A stretch of DNA of 35,366 nucleotides from DASPKW01 sp038244055 (GCA_038244055.1 JBBRTW010000013.1:1-35366); one strand, 5' to 3'. Shown: positions 21,951 to 31,114, counted from the stretch's first letter. Program-made: numbers and translations. The notes: generated by a model from the sequence alone, not told the origin.

Positions 21951-23441
21951 ATGCCCATGAATCGACGCGACTTCATTAAACTCCCCGCCGCGGCCCTGGC
22001 CTGCTCGCTCGCCCTGCGGGCCATTGCCGGCGATGAGCCCGCCAATCCCGCAATCGAGGATTCCATCACCCTCCGCCCAACCGACACGAGCCAGGCCCTG
22101 GTCAACCCCGACATGGGCTGGACCATGCACTTTTACTCCAACATCGTCGCGAACTACGGATCCAAGCTGGAACCCTCGGACACGCTCGACGATTTTCCCG
22201 GGCTCTCCACCGTTTATCTGCGCGTCCCCTGGGCTTTTCTTGAGCCCGCGGAAGGTAAGTTCAACTGGGCGCTTCTCGACACGCCGGCCCAGCGCTGGAT
22301 CGCCTGGGGAAAGCGCATCGCCCTGCGCATCACCTGCTCGGAAAACTGGCTGCGCTTCGCAACGCCCGAGTGGGTGAAGTCGGCCGGCGCTAAAGGAACC
22401 TTTTACCAATTCGGAAAAGGACCCAGCGAGAAAGGTGAAGCCTGGGACCCCGATTTCGCCGACCCCGTCTTCCTGGAGAAGCTGGAGCATTTTCTGGCCG
22501 CCATGTCCGCCCGGTACGAGGGCAATTCCAATGTCGCCTTCATCGACATCGGCAGCTTTGGATTGTGGGGCGAGGGCCACACCGGAATGAGCAGCCGAGT
22601 TCCCGAGGATCGCCAGTTGGGCATCGTCAAGACGCACATCGACCTGCATCGCAAGCATTTCCCCGGCACGCTTCTCTGCATCAGCGATGACGTCGCCGGA
22701 CACGACAAGCCGGGCTTGCATTTCCCGCAGACCGATTACGCGCTTTCCAGGGGAGTGACCCTGCGCGATGACAGCATCCTGGTGCAACCCGCGCCCCGGC
22801 AGTGGTATCACGATGGAATGGCTCAGGCATTCTGGCCGACCATGCCGGTGATCCTGGAGCATGAACACTACGCCGGTTCGAAGAAAAAGGGCGCCTGGGG
22901 GGATGGGTCGCTGCTGGCAAAGGCGGTGGAGGATTACCACGCCAGCTACATGTCCATCCACGGCTGGCCGCGCACCGAGTTGGAGGAGAATCGCCAATTG
23001 ATCGCCCGGATCAACCGAAGAATGGGCTATCGCCTGCAGTTGCGTGAAATCACCCGGCCGCGCCAAATCACGGTCGGGGAGGAGTTCACAGTCTCATCCA
23101 CCTGGGCCAATGCCGGCGTCGCCCCCTGCTACCCCGGCGGATTCATGGCCCTGACACTCAAAGATGAGAAAGGTGGGTTGGTGGCCGTGCTCTCGGATGA
23201 GAGCCTCGACATGCGAACGCTGAAAACCGGTCCGGCCGACTCCATCCCAACCCACCCCCACACATCCCATTTCCGCGTTGGACAGGTAGCACCCGTGACC
23301 AGGCCCGGCCAATACACCCTCTACGTGTCGGTCGGCAAACGAGATGGCACGCCCCAACTCGCTCTGCCGCTGGAGGATGATGATGGGCAGAAGCGCTACA
23401 AGATTGGGACGATCAGCGTGAAGGCGGGACCATCACATTAG
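21951..23441 (+). CDS. Tat-exported glycosidase-like protein with DUF4832 end
   Basis: 496 residues from MPMNRRDFIK; RRDFIK followed by a hydrophobic stretch to AIAG is a twin-arginine signal. The mature protein begins ALVNPDMGWTMHFYSNI, the N-P-x-M/R-G-W opening of DUF4874/DUF4832 proteins. A TIM-barrel follows: YLRVPWAFLEPAEGKFNWAL (F/Y-x-x-L-E-P-x-x-G-x-F-x-W), RIALRITCSENW, FIDIGSFGLWGEGH (candidate acid/base Glu), ILEHEHY (candidate nucleophile Glu). The last 110 residues (VGEEFTVSSTWANAGVAPCY) form a beta-sandwich typical of DUF4832. It resembles GH39/GH42-like clans but has no defined substrate. Secretion in folded form fits a cofactor-free enzyme acting on extracellular glycans. Confidence 0.8.
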   Translation: MPMNRRDFIKLPAAALACSLALRAIAGDEPANPAIEDSITLRPTDTSQALVNPDMGWTMHFYSNIVANYGSKLEPSDTLDDFPGLSTVYLRVPWAFLEPAEGKFNWALLDTPAQRWIAWGKRIALRITCSENWLRFATPEWVKSAGAKGTFYQFGKGPSEKGEAWDPDFADPVFLEKLEHFLAAMSARYEGNSNVAFIDIGSFGLWGEGHTGMSSRVPEDRQLGIVKTHIDLHRKHFPGTLLCISDDVAGHDKPGLHFPQTDYALSRGVTLRDDSILVQPAPRQWYHDGMAQAFWPTMPVILEHEHYAGSKKKGAWGDGSLLAKAVEDYHASYMSIHGWPRTELEENRQLIARINRRMGYRLQLREITRPRQITVGEEFTVSSTWANAGVAPCYPGGFMALTLKDEKGGLVAVLSDESLDMRTLKTGPADSIPTHPHTSHFRVGQVAPVTRPGQYTLYVSVGKRDGTPQLALPLEDDDGQKRYKIGTISVKAGPSH

Positions 23442-23484
23442 AACGCCTGGAGAACGTTATTCTCATAGCGGGCGTCAAGCCGCC

Positions 23485-23690
23485 TCAAGGTTCAACGTCG
23501 ATGCTGACTTTGAAGGCGTCGATCAGGAACAGGCCGAGGCCGTCTTGATATTGGCCGGACAGGGATTGCTGGATGACCTGGAGCGCCTTCGAAGATCCTC
23601 TTCGTTCACAACATCCCCCAGCGCCTCCGTCGCCATCGACGGCACGACCCTGCGCGTAACCCAACCGCGCCCCAAATCATAAGCCGCCCC
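23485..23690 (-). pseudogene. Possible gene remnant downstream of gltA
   Basis: On the minus strand, 23485-23586 encodes a high-GC3 end ALQVIQQSLSGQYQDGLGLF...AFKVSIDVEP with stop. Just upstream another frame reads YDLGRGWVTRRVVPSMATEA and LGDVVNEEDLR. Adding one base near 23590 joins them. No start is found because a stop follows gltA directly. The plus strand also has an open frame here ending in SVAIDGTTLRVTQPRPKS, so the strand is not certain. I do not recognise a family. Confidence 0.3.
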
Positions 23691-23704
23691 GGCTGGTTTC
23701 TAAC

Positions 23705-24991
23705 TTACCGCCCCTCCATCGGCACATAATCTTCCTTCGTCGGCCCGGTATAGATCTGCCTCGGCCGCGCGATTCGGGCGCTGGTGTCTTCGCGCTGCTC
23801 TTTCCACTGCGCGATCCAGCCCGGCATTCGGCCGATCGCGAACATGACCGTGAACATGTTCACGGGAATCCCGATCGCCTTCATGATGATGCCGCTGTAG
23901 AAGTCGACGTTGGGGTAAAGCTTGCGATCCACGAAATAACTGTCTTTGAGCGCCAGTTCCTCGAGCTTGCGGGCGATATCCAGAAGCGGGTCTTTCACGC
24001 CCAGCCTTGCCAGCACCTTATCCGACGCCTCCTTGAGAATGCGGGCGCGGGGGTCGAAGTTTTTATAGACGCGATGCCCGAAGCCATACAGCAGCGCCCC
24101 CTTCTCCTTATTGCGGACGCGCTTGAGATATTCCTCGGCCGTGATCCCGCCCTTGTGGATGTGGCCGAGCATATCCAGCACCTCCACATTCGCCCCGCCA
24201 TGCAGCGGGCCCCAGAGGGCGCACACGCCCGCGGCGCAGGAGGCGAACAGATTCGCCTTGGCCGAGCCGACCACGCGCACCGTCGAAGTCGAGCAGTTCT
24301 GCTCGTGATCCGCGTGCAGCAGCAGGATCATGTTCAGCGCATCCTCGACTTCCGGATGCACCTCGTAAGGCGCGTACGGCATCGAGAACATCATGTGCAG
24401 GAAATTGGCGATATAGGGGAGATTCGGATCGGGGTAGATATACGGCAGGCCGTTGCTCATCCGATACGAATAAGCGGCGATCGTGCGCACCTTGCTCATC
24501 AGGCGGGCGCAGGCTTCCTCGAATTTCTCGGCCGAGTCGATCTCCATGAACTCGGGATTGAAGCAGACCAGCGTGTTGATCATGGCCGACAGCATCGCCA
24601 TCGGCGGCGCATCCACCGGAAAACCTTCGAAGTGATGCTTGAAGGCTTCGTGGATGTGGGCATTGCGCCCGAGCTGCGCTGAGAAACGGTTACGCTCATC
24701 GGACGTGGGGAGCTTGCCGAAAATCAACAGCCAGGCGGTCTCGATGAAGTTGCTCTTCTCGGCCAGTTGCTCGATGGGAATGCCGCGATAGCGGAGAATG
24801 CCCTCCTCGCCATCGATAAAGGTGATCGCGCTCTGGCACGAGCCGGTGTTGCCGAAGGCCGGATCGTAAGTGATCGCGCCCGTTTCCTGGCGGAGCCGGG
24901 AAATGTCGATGGCGACCTCCCCCTCCGAGCCAACAATGACGGGGAGCTCGATCTTCTTATCGCCGATGGTCAGGGTCGCCGAACGCGCCAT
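23705..24991 (-). CDS. gltA: Citrate synthase (type II)
   Basis: 428 residues, the usual length for the hexameric Gram-negative type. It condenses acetyl-CoA and oxaloacetate in the first step of the TCA cycle. The catalytic residues are all visible: His264 in WGPLHGGANVEV, His306 in GFGHRVYKNFDPR, Asp363 in LYPNVDFYSG; also LLLHADHEQN around His229. The N-terminal domain with ITYDPAFGNTGSCQSAITFI is typical of the NADH-regulated type II enzymes, although NADH control cannot be judged. AAGG about 8 nt before the ATG. It is monocistronic by position: a remnant follows downstream and a palindrome lies upstream. Confidence 0.97.
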   Translation of the reverse strand: MARSATLTIGDKKIELPVIVGSEGEVAIDISRLRQETGAITYDPAFGNTGSCQSAITFIDGEEGILRYRGIPIEQLAEKSNFIETAWLLIFGKLPTSDERNRFSAQLGRNAHIHEAFKHHFEGFPVDAPPMAMLSAMINTLVCFNPEFMEIDSAEKFEEACARLMSKVRTIAAYSYRMSNGLPYIYPDPNLPYIANFLHMMFSMPYAPYEVHPEVEDALNMILLLHADHEQNCSTSTVRVVGSAKANLFASCAAGVCALWGPLHGGANVEVLDMLGHIHKGGITAEEYLKRVRNKEKGALLYGFGHRVYKNFDPRARILKEASDKVLARLGVKDPLLDIARKLEELALKDSYFVDRKLYPNVDFYSGIIMKAIGIPVNMFTVMFAIGRMPGWIAQWKEQREDTSARIARPRQIYTGPTKEDYVPMEGR

Positions 24992-25041
24992 AGATTTAAC
25001 CTTCTCGCCTCTAATAAATCCGATTTCAATTGCGTGGATGG

Positions 25042-25068
25042 CACTGGCAAGCTGTTAGCTTGCCAGTG
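25042..25068. repeat. Palindromic repeat, CACTGGCAAGCT family, copy 2
   Basis: CACTGGCAAGCT-GTT-AGCTTGCCAGTG is a perfect 12-bp stem with a 3-nt loop. It lies in the gap upstream of gltA. It matches the imperfect copy at 15898-15924, 9 kb away. Confidence 0.9.
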
Positions 25069-25233
25069 GAGCAAACTCGCACCAGACGACGGGAGTATAG
25101 CAGGACCCGCCCCTCAACCCAAACAGCGCGGGTTTTCGCAAGACCTTTCATTGGACTAAGCGGATTGGCCGGATGCGAATGGCTTTTGGCCGGCAACATT
25201 TCCGCCGCCGGCGTGTCGCGGATCGAGCCGGGA

Positions 25234-25512
25234 ATGGTCCGTTGGATCCTCCAGGCCCTGCCGGCCCAATTCCCTTCGCGTGACTTTGAAGGTCCCGCCC
25301 GCCTGGATAATCTGTCGTCCATGACGATCCAGGTCCGCCTGACCGATCCCGGCAATGAGCAAACCCGAAACGTGATCGGCGTCGTCTACGCCACCACCCG
25401 CGCCATCGACCGCGCCGAACTGCAATCCCTGGCCGATCAATTCGCCAGACTTCTCACCACCTTGGGCGGCGCGGAATCCATCGAGACCCATGTTGTCGGC
25501 CCGGCGATCTGA
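25234..25512 (+). CDS. Small hypothetical protein, start uncertain
   Basis: From ATG 25234 the product has 92 residues (MVRWILQALPAQFPSRDFEG ... ETHVVGPAI). GC3 is high already from about 25180, so the true start may lie further up at a TTG near 25164, before GCEWLLAGNISAAGVSRIEP, or the protein may be a lipoprotein with the upstream LSGLAGC. The frame reaches 25030, but the first part only translates the palindrome. Visible elements: the strand MTIQVRLTDPGN, the strand RNVIGVVYATTRAI, the helix RAELQSLADQFARLLTTLGG. No family recognised. Confidence 0.5.
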   Translation: MVRWILQALPAQFPSRDFEGPARLDNLSSMTIQVRLTDPGNEQTRNVIGVVYATTRAIDRAELQSLADQFARLLTTLGGAESIETHVVGPAI

Positions 25513-25676
25513 GCGCGATCCTGAAGTGCTTCGAGCTCCCGAATAGCATCACGTCCACCGCCCCCCCGCCAATACCCCCGCCCATTGCACCAGCCAAAAT
25601 AGCCTGCAACCATTGCTCCCCACCGGCGTCAAACAGCGATATGGTGATTGATGGTTCATCAGGGAAGGCCGGCGCT

Positions 25677-27101
25677 ATGGGTCCGTTTTCGTTCCTTCGG
25701 ATTGTGTTCGCGATGGCGATGCTGGGGATATCGCAATGGGCATCCGCGCGCAATGTCGATCTTTCAACCGTCCCCAAACGCGACACCGTCCAACTGACGA
25801 TCTACAACAGCGAAGACATCACCCTCGTGCGCGAGACCCGCACCGTGACTTTCAAAAAGGGGATCAACCCCCTGCAATTCTCCTGGGCCAATACCCTGAT
25901 CGATTCGAGCTCGGTGGAGCTGCGCTTTCTTACCAATGCCGGACAACTCGATGTTCTGGACACCACCTTTCCGCACGATAAGCCGCAGATGCTCTACTGG
26001 AATGTGCAGAGCGGTTTCGATGGCGAGGCGACCATCGAGATCACGTACTTCACCAGCGGGATCACCTGGTCCGCCGACTATGTCTGCATCGCGGATAAAA
26101 ACGAAAAGCAACTCGGCTTCGAAGGCTTCGTGCGCGTGCATAACAATTCGGGGGAAGAGTACGAGGATGCCAGGGTGCGCCTGGTGGTGGGAACGATCAA
26201 CCTGGTCGAGAAAATCGCCCAGCTCGCCCAGGTGAATCTCGGCGATGTCGGCCGGATGGAAGAGGGGCAGAAGCATTACTGGGGGAAACTGGCGGCCAAG
26301 AAGTCGATGGAGCTGCCCGCAATCGACGCCCCGGCCACCCCCACGACATCGCCAGCCCATGAGAAGGAGATCATCAAGGAGGGCCTCTCCGAATATTTCA
26401 TCTACTCAATCGAGGGGACTGAAACGATTCGCAATGGCTGGTCCAAGCGCATGCGCTCGCTGGAAGCCGGCGTGGTGCCGATGAAGTTTCAGTATCGCTA
26501 CCGGCCGGTCGAGTATGGGGATCAGCTCGTGCGGATGTACCTGCTTGCCAACAATAGGGAATCGAAACTGGGCACGACCCCCCTGCCCGATGGCATCGTG
26601 CGCGTGTTCCGGGATAACGGCCGCGGCGGCCTGTCGTATCTCACGGCGCAAAGGGTCAAATACATTCCGATCGGCGACAAGATCGAGCTGAACCTGGGCG
26701 CGGATCCGAATGTGATTTTCGAACTCATCAAGCTGCGATCGGCCCGCGATGAAATCTGGATGCAGATCAACGGCGCGGATGTGTTCCGCAAGGTGGGTGG
26801 CGGCGTGCAGGTGGAAGTGAATTCATCCGTGGCCGGCTGGGATGATCGCGAGGTCTACTCGCAGCGAATTCGCAATTACACCGCCAAGCCCATCGAGGTG
26901 GAAATCCGCCGGAGTTTTCCAGGCCACGTCCTGTTCCGAAGCTTGCTGGGGCCGACATTATTCGACTTCCAGACCGTGCAGTTCACGTCGGCGATCGCGC
27001 CCGGAAAAAAGGCGGACCTGCTGTTCGAGATCGTGCGCCATCAGGGGCGCAATGCCAAACAGAATAATGTGAGTTTGACCGAGGCGCTGGTCAAGCCGTG
27101 A
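25677..27101 (+). CDS. Secreted DUF4139-like protein
   Basis: 474 residues; start MGPFSFLRIVFAMAMLG gives a proper signal peptide ending near ASA-RN, with AGGGAAGG upstream. Beta-rich throughout: VQLTIYNSEDITLVRETRTV, VTFKKGINPLQFSWANTLID, then ITYFTSGITWSADYVC (about 135-150), which corresponds to the Y-x-x-x-x-I-x-W-x-A-x-Y motif of DUF4139. A charged linker with Pro/Thr (about 212-232) separates the two halves. The second half (IRNYTAKPIEVEIRRSFPG) looks like a further beta-sandwich. Such proteins are probably exported and structural or adhesive; no enzyme site is recognised. Confidence 0.75.
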   Translation: MGPFSFLRIVFAMAMLGISQWASARNVDLSTVPKRDTVQLTIYNSEDITLVRETRTVTFKKGINPLQFSWANTLIDSSSVELRFLTNAGQLDVLDTTFPHDKPQMLYWNVQSGFDGEATIEITYFTSGITWSADYVCIADKNEKQLGFEGFVRVHNNSGEEYEDARVRLVVGTINLVEKIAQLAQVNLGDVGRMEEGQKHYWGKLAAKKSMELPAIDAPATPTTSPAHEKEIIKEGLSEYFIYSIEGTETIRNGWSKRMRSLEAGVVPMKFQYRYRPVEYGDQLVRMYLLANNRESKLGTTPLPDGIVRVFRDNGRGGLSYLTAQRVKYIPIGDKIELNLGADPNVIFELIKLRSARDEIWMQINGADVFRKVGGGVQVEVNSSVAGWDDREVYSQRIRNYTAKPIEVEIRRSFPGHVLFRSLLGPTLFDFQTVQFTSAIAPGKKADLLFEIVRHQGRNAKQNNVSLTEALVKP

Positions 27102-27114
27102 AAACCCGCCCGCC

Positions 27115-29271
27115 TCACTCTTTCCAAACCGCCACGCCGGCCGGTTCGACTTTTCTCGCGCCGACGACAAAGCGCGTTTTTGCCGGCGCTGGGGCGTCCA
27201 CGGTCGCCGTCGTGTAGTTCAGGAGCACGCGATACGCGCCCCGCCGGAGGATTTGCACTCTCGGCGTCAACAGCGTGATGGGCACCTTGGCCTGGGTCGC
27301 GAGTTTTTCCGCCAGCGCGTTGGTGAAGGCTTCTTCGCCGAAAACGCCGCAATACGTCACCAGCCCCTTGTTGACCTTATGTTGGATGACGGCCGCCGCG
27401 CCTTCGTAAAACTGGTCATCGTACTTGGCGAGGATCTTGGTCTCGGGCTCACTGTAGAGCAGGTCGCCCCAGATGCCCCACTCGAATTCCTTGCCGTCGA
27501 GATCGACCTTGCCCATCGCCCCCTCGGGCAGCCCATCGTACGCCTCGATCGCGCCGCCGATCAGGCTCAGGATCGGCTTGGCGATCGGCCCTTCAAAAAG
27601 CTGCCCGGTTTTGTCCATCAGCGCTGTGCGGCAGGTCAGCACCAGATGCCCGCCGCCCTGGGCGTATTTCGTCATTTTGTCGATGGTCGAATCATCCACC
27701 ATCTGCAACGCCGGCGCGACGATAATCGGCAGATCGGCCGGCCAATCCTGATCGGGGCGGAGCACCTTGATGGCGCATCCGAGGCGCGAAAAAGCCGCGT
27801 ACCATAGGCGGATCAAATGCTCGTAACTCCATCGCCTGGATTGCGGCAGAATCTTGAACCACCACATCTGCTCGAAATCGAAAACCAGTCCGATCGCCGG
27901 AATCGCGGTGACGATGGGAGCCGCCGGCGGCTTTTCGGGCGGCGCGCTGGATGATGCGGTCGATGGCGCTGCAACCGCCGCGGGCGAAGCATGCGCGGCG
28001 GCGGTTTTTGCGGCGGCAGATGCCGCATCGGCGGTCTTTGCGGCAGCAGATGCCGCGGTCACCGCTGGCGTCGCCCCCGCGAGAATCGCGCCAACCACGC
28101 CCGCCGTCGACAGATCCAGCCGCTTGATCTCATCGATCGTCTGCTGAAACTCCCGGCCGCCCAGTGTCGGCGTAACCCCATCCGGGCCGACCAGGCCATG
28201 ATGAAACAGCTCGATTCCAAAGCGCGGCTGGCGATAGCGGTAGGTCGTCGAGAATTCCGCGCCATGCGCGAAGGCGGTCCAGAGCCAGAGCCGAACCGCG
28301 CCGGGGAAAAGATGCACCGGCGCGTTGCCCCAGTTGATCTGCCCGGGCTGAACTTCCATCAATCCCCAGCGGTTGTGAAAGCTCTTCATGTAATCGTGCA
28401 TGAAGCCGATCTGCGCCGGGTCGCCGATGCGGTAGTTCTGATCTTTGGGCGCGTGTTCCTGCCCCGGGCAGGGGTAAGAATCCCACGACATCAGCGTCAG
28501 ATCGCCCGCCATGTCGGCCGGGCTCACATCGGGATGCATGGGCATGAAATTCGTCGTGATGAAGCGATGTCCCACCTTGGCGCGGAGAATCTCCGCCTGA
28601 ATGCGGTTGAACTGCGCGAAGGCGGCCGACCAGAAACGGCTGGTATCCAGATAATGGTGCGGGTTGCCGTATTTCGGATCGCGATCCGGCGGCAGCAGGA
28701 TCTGCGCGAAATCCGTGTAATACGTGTTCCAGAACTGACATCCCCAAGCCTTATTGAGCGCCTCGATCGCCGAATATTTCTTGCGCAGCCACTCACGCCA
28801 CCCGGCCACGGCATGATCGTTCTGATCGATGAAATCGGAGCTGTATTCGTTGTCGATCTGCCAGCCGATGATGGCCGGGTGATCGCCGAATTTGTCGGCC
28901 ATCGCGCCGACAATCCGCCGCGCCGCCTCGTGATAGGCCGGCGCGGTCGGGGAATAGTGACGCCTCCCGCCAAAGCGCATGCTGCGGCCGGCATCATCCA
29001 CCGGCAGAATCTCCGGATGCTTCTCCACCAGCCAGACCGGCGGCGCGGCCGTCGGCGTGCAGAGAATCACCGACAGCTTCCGCTTGGCCGCCATCTCAAT
29101 GCACTCGGCCAGCCAGTCCAGATTGATCTCCCCTTCGCGCGGCTCCATCGTGAACCAGGCAAATTCGCCCATGTGGACCATCTGCAATCCCAGCGCCGCG
29201 ATATTGTCGAAATCGCGCTCCCACTGCTCGCGCGGCCATTGCTCGGGATAGTAATACGTTCCGATTTTCAT
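27115..29271 (-). CDS. GH42 beta-galactosidase with Ala-rich insertion
   Basis: 718 residues, no signal peptide, so cytoplasmic. The N-terminal TIM barrel begins MKIGTYYYPEQWPREQWERD. Acid/base Glu142 is in GWQIDNEYSSDF; nucleophile Glu306 in WGLMEVQPGQINW. FAWFTMEPREGEINLDWL is also typical. The trimerisation/flavodoxin-like domain B (VFDFEQMWWFKIL onward) and a short C-terminal beta domain follow. About 58 residues at about 397-455 (SAAAKTADAASAAAKTAAAH and Pro-rich flanks) split the junction of barrel and domain B; usual GH42 enzymes have no such linker. Their DNA is a 30-bp tandem duplication near 28000-28060. GH42 enzymes remove galactose from plant or algal oligosaccharides. Confidence 0.93.
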   Translation of the reverse strand: MKIGTYYYPEQWPREQWERDFDNIAALGLQMVHMGEFAWFTMEPREGEINLDWLAECIEMAAKRKLSVILCTPTAAPPVWLVEKHPEILPVDDAGRSMRFGGRRHYSPTAPAYHEAARRIVGAMADKFGDHPAIIGWQIDNEYSSDFIDQNDHAVAGWREWLRKKYSAIEALNKAWGCQFWNTYYTDFAQILLPPDRDPKYGNPHHYLDTSRFWSAAFAQFNRIQAEILRAKVGHRFITTNFMPMHPDVSPADMAGDLTLMSWDSYPCPGQEHAPKDQNYRIGDPAQIGFMHDYMKSFHNRWGLMEVQPGQINWGNAPVHLFPGAVRLWLWTAFAHGAEFSTTYRYRQPRFGIELFHHGLVGPDGVTPTLGGREFQQTIDEIKRLDLSTAGVVGAILAGATPAVTAASAAAKTADAASAAAKTAAAHASPAAVAAPSTASSSAPPEKPPAAPIVTAIPAIGLVFDFEQMWWFKILPQSRRWSYEHLIRLWYAAFSRLGCAIKVLRPDQDWPADLPIIVAPALQMVDDSTIDKMTKYAQGGGHLVLTCRTALMDKTGQLFEGPIAKPILSLIGGAIEAYDGLPEGAMGKVDLDGKEFEWGIWGDLLYSEPETKILAKYDDQFYEGAAAVIQHKVNKGLVTYCGVFGEEAFTNALAEKLATQAKVPITLLTPRVQILRRGAYRVLLNYTTATVDAPAPAKTRFVVGARKVEPAGVAVWKE

Positions 29272-29301
29272 AGATGCGTTGCTTTCCAGGGGTTGGCGCG
29301 G

Positions 29302-29379
29302 TTGTGGTGCGGCCTTTCAGGCTGCTCTTAACGGAATTTCAGTCAGATGCCAAATGCAGGCTGAAAGCCCGCACCACAA
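29302..29379. repeat. Palindromic repeat, GTGGTGCGGG family
   Basis: TTGTGGTGCGGCCTTTCAGG (29302 on) and CTGAAAGCCCGCACCACAA (to 29379) are 24-bp inverted arms with two mismatches and a 30-nt centre. It fills the gap between the PAP2 gene and GH42 and may form a hairpin after the PAP2 stop (6 bp away). Confidence 0.8.
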
Positions 29380-29384
29380 AAGGT

Positions 29385-30125
29385 TCAGGCATCGGCCGGG
29401 TCGGAATCAAGGGGCTGAACTTCCTTCTCGATCGCGCCCCGCCTTTGAAGATACCGGGCAACGAGCCAACAGAGAAGCGCCCAGACCAGCCCCGTACTCC
29501 ACCCCGCCAGCACGTCGCTTGGGTAATGCACTCCAAGCGCCACCCGCGAAATCCCCACAAGCCCCGTCATCAGCATCGCGATGGAAATGAAATAAATCTT
29601 GACGCGGCGACGCTTCACCGATTGGGCCAGCAGCGCCCCTAGTGTGAGATAGACCGCCGCCGACATGGCCGAGTGCCCGGAGGGGAAACTGGCGCTGGAG
29701 ACATCGGTCAGGTGCGGGACGAGTGTGGGCCGCGGCCGCTCGATGAGATGTTTGATCGTGCTGTTGACGGCCGTTGCGCCCACCGTCGCGATGAGGAGAA
29801 ACCCCACCGTTCTCACCCGCCCCATGAGAAGCAAGAACCCGGCCACGGTGGCGATCAGAAGCCCCATCACCAGGGCCCCGCCCAGCGCCGTTGCATCGCG
29901 AACGACCGTCAACATCCACGTTGGCCCGATGAGGAGGTTCTGATCGGCGGGCTGGCGAAACGCATGCAGAATGGCCGAGTCAAAGCGGATCGTGTCGCCA
30001 TCGACGACATCTTCGGTGATCGCGGCGAATCCCCAGATCCCAAGGATGATGACCAGCGCCGCGACGAAGACCCATGGCTCGCGGTGGGCGAAGAAGCGGC
30101 GGAAAGTGATACGGAGGCGGGACAT
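29385..30125 (-). CDS. PAP2-family membrane phosphatase
   Basis: 246 residues with six likely membrane helices. The three-part phosphatase signature is intact: KHLIERPRP (about 125-133), SASFPSGHS (144-152) and SRVALGVHYPSD (193-204), with His151 and His200 as the catalytic pair. Such enzymes hydrolyse undecaprenyl pyrophosphate, phosphatidic acid or phosphatidylglycerol phosphate outside the inner membrane. The start ATG shares its A with the stop TAA of the esterase gene, so the two are translationally coupled. A longer frame upstream (to 30455) has no PAP2 features. The exact substrate is unknown. Confidence 0.9.
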   Translation of the reverse strand: MSRLRITFRRFFAHREPWVFVAALVIILGIWGFAAITEDVVDGDTIRFDSAILHAFRQPADQNLLIGPTWMLTVVRDATALGGALVMGLLIATVAGFLLLMGRVRTVGFLLIATVGATAVNSTIKHLIERPRPTLVPHLTDVSSASFPSGHSAMSAAVYLTLGALLAQSVKRRRVKIYFISIAMLMTGLVGISRVALGVHYPSDVLAGWSTGLVWALLCWLVARYLQRRGAIEKEVQPLDSDPADA

Positions 30126-31075
30126 TACGGCTGCAAAACCTCCACAATCGCCCGGAATTTCGTCTCCAGATGATCGTACGGCACTTCGTGCTTGTGGAAC
30201 GGGTAAATCGACATCTTCTTCTCGGCTCGGATGTGGTGATACACCGCGAAGATCGTGCTCGGCGGGCAGACATCGTCCCAGAGGCAGTTGCTGACCACCG
30301 TCTTGCAGCGAATCCACGGCGCGAGGTTGAGGATGTCGAAATAGCTCAGCGTCCGCATCGCCTCGGCGTGCAGATTCGGGAAACTCTTGAGGAACGCCGG
30401 AATCTCCGAATATGGCCCGGCCGGCGCGATCTCGATCGCTCTCCGGAAATCGCACAGAAACGGAATATCCGGCAGCGCCAAAATCGGCCGCTCCGACAGC
30501 GCCGCCACCGCCAGAGTCAGCCCGCCCCCCTGGCTCAATCCGGTGATGGCCATGCGCTTCTCATCCACCTCATCCCGATGCGCCAGCAATTCCAGCGCTC
30601 TCAGCGCATCGGCATAGACGTAGCGGTAATAATACGTCTTCGGATCGCGAATCCCCTGTGTCATCCACCCGAGTTGATGTCCTTCAGGATACCCCGCCAA
30701 ATCCTGCGACTGCCCATTCTGCCCGCGGCAATCCATCGACAAAACGCAGATGCCCTGCGCCGCCAGATGGAGCATCTCCATCGGCCGGGTGCCGCGCCCG
30801 CTGTAGCCGTGATAGATGCACAGGCCGGGGAATTTGCCGGAACGCGCCGGGCGGATGTACCACCCGGCGATGCGCCCGCCGCCAAAACCTTCGAAGCGCA
30901 CCGCATAGCAGACCAGCCCCTTCGCCGGCAGATCGTACGGAATGAGTTCCGCATTCAGCGGCGGCCGGGTGGCATCGGCGACGGTCTTCTCCCAGAACGC
31001 CTCGAAGTCGTCTTCGCGGTACAGGGACGGTTTGTATTGCCGCAATTGATCCAGCGGCATGTCGATGGACGGCAT
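30125..31075 (-). CDS. CE7 acetyl xylan esterase / cephalosporin-C deacetylase-like
   Basis: 316 residues from MPSIDMPLDQLRQYKPSLYR, the usual CE7 opening and length. Motifs: CRGQNGQS (RGQ, about 116-122), GLSQGGG with nucleophile Ser181, Asp267/268 in CLWDDVCPPS, His296 in FHKHEVPY. These alpha/beta hydrolases, commonly hexameric, remove acetyl groups from xylo-oligosaccharides and small esters in the cytoplasm. This suits the nearby cytoplasmic GH42. It overlaps the PAP2 gene downstream (TAATG). The upstream extension to 31360 overlaps the divergent acetyltransferase gene and is a shadow. Confidence 0.92.
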   Translation of the reverse strand: MPSIDMPLDQLRQYKPSLYREDDFEAFWEKTVADATRPPLNAELIPYDLPAKGLVCYAVRFEGFGGGRIAGWYIRPARSGKFPGLCIYHGYSGRGTRPMEMLHLAAQGICVLSMDCRGQNGQSQDLAGYPEGHQLGWMTQGIRDPKTYYYRYVYADALRALELLAHRDEVDEKRMAITGLSQGGGLTLAVAALSERPILALPDIPFLCDFRRAIEIAPAGPYSEIPAFLKSFPNLHAEAMRTLSYFDILNLAPWIRCKTVVSNCLWDDVCPPSTIFAVYHHIRAEKKMSIYPFHKHEVPYDHLETKFRAIVEVLQP

Positions 31076-31114
31076 AACATCGCAGTGTAACTTTGGATAT
31101 GTTATTTTCCCACC

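Noticed and set aside
27991..29331. A 446-residue plus-strand open frame
   Set aside because: Antisense to the GH42 gene, which has all catalytic motifs; the plus-strand product has none.
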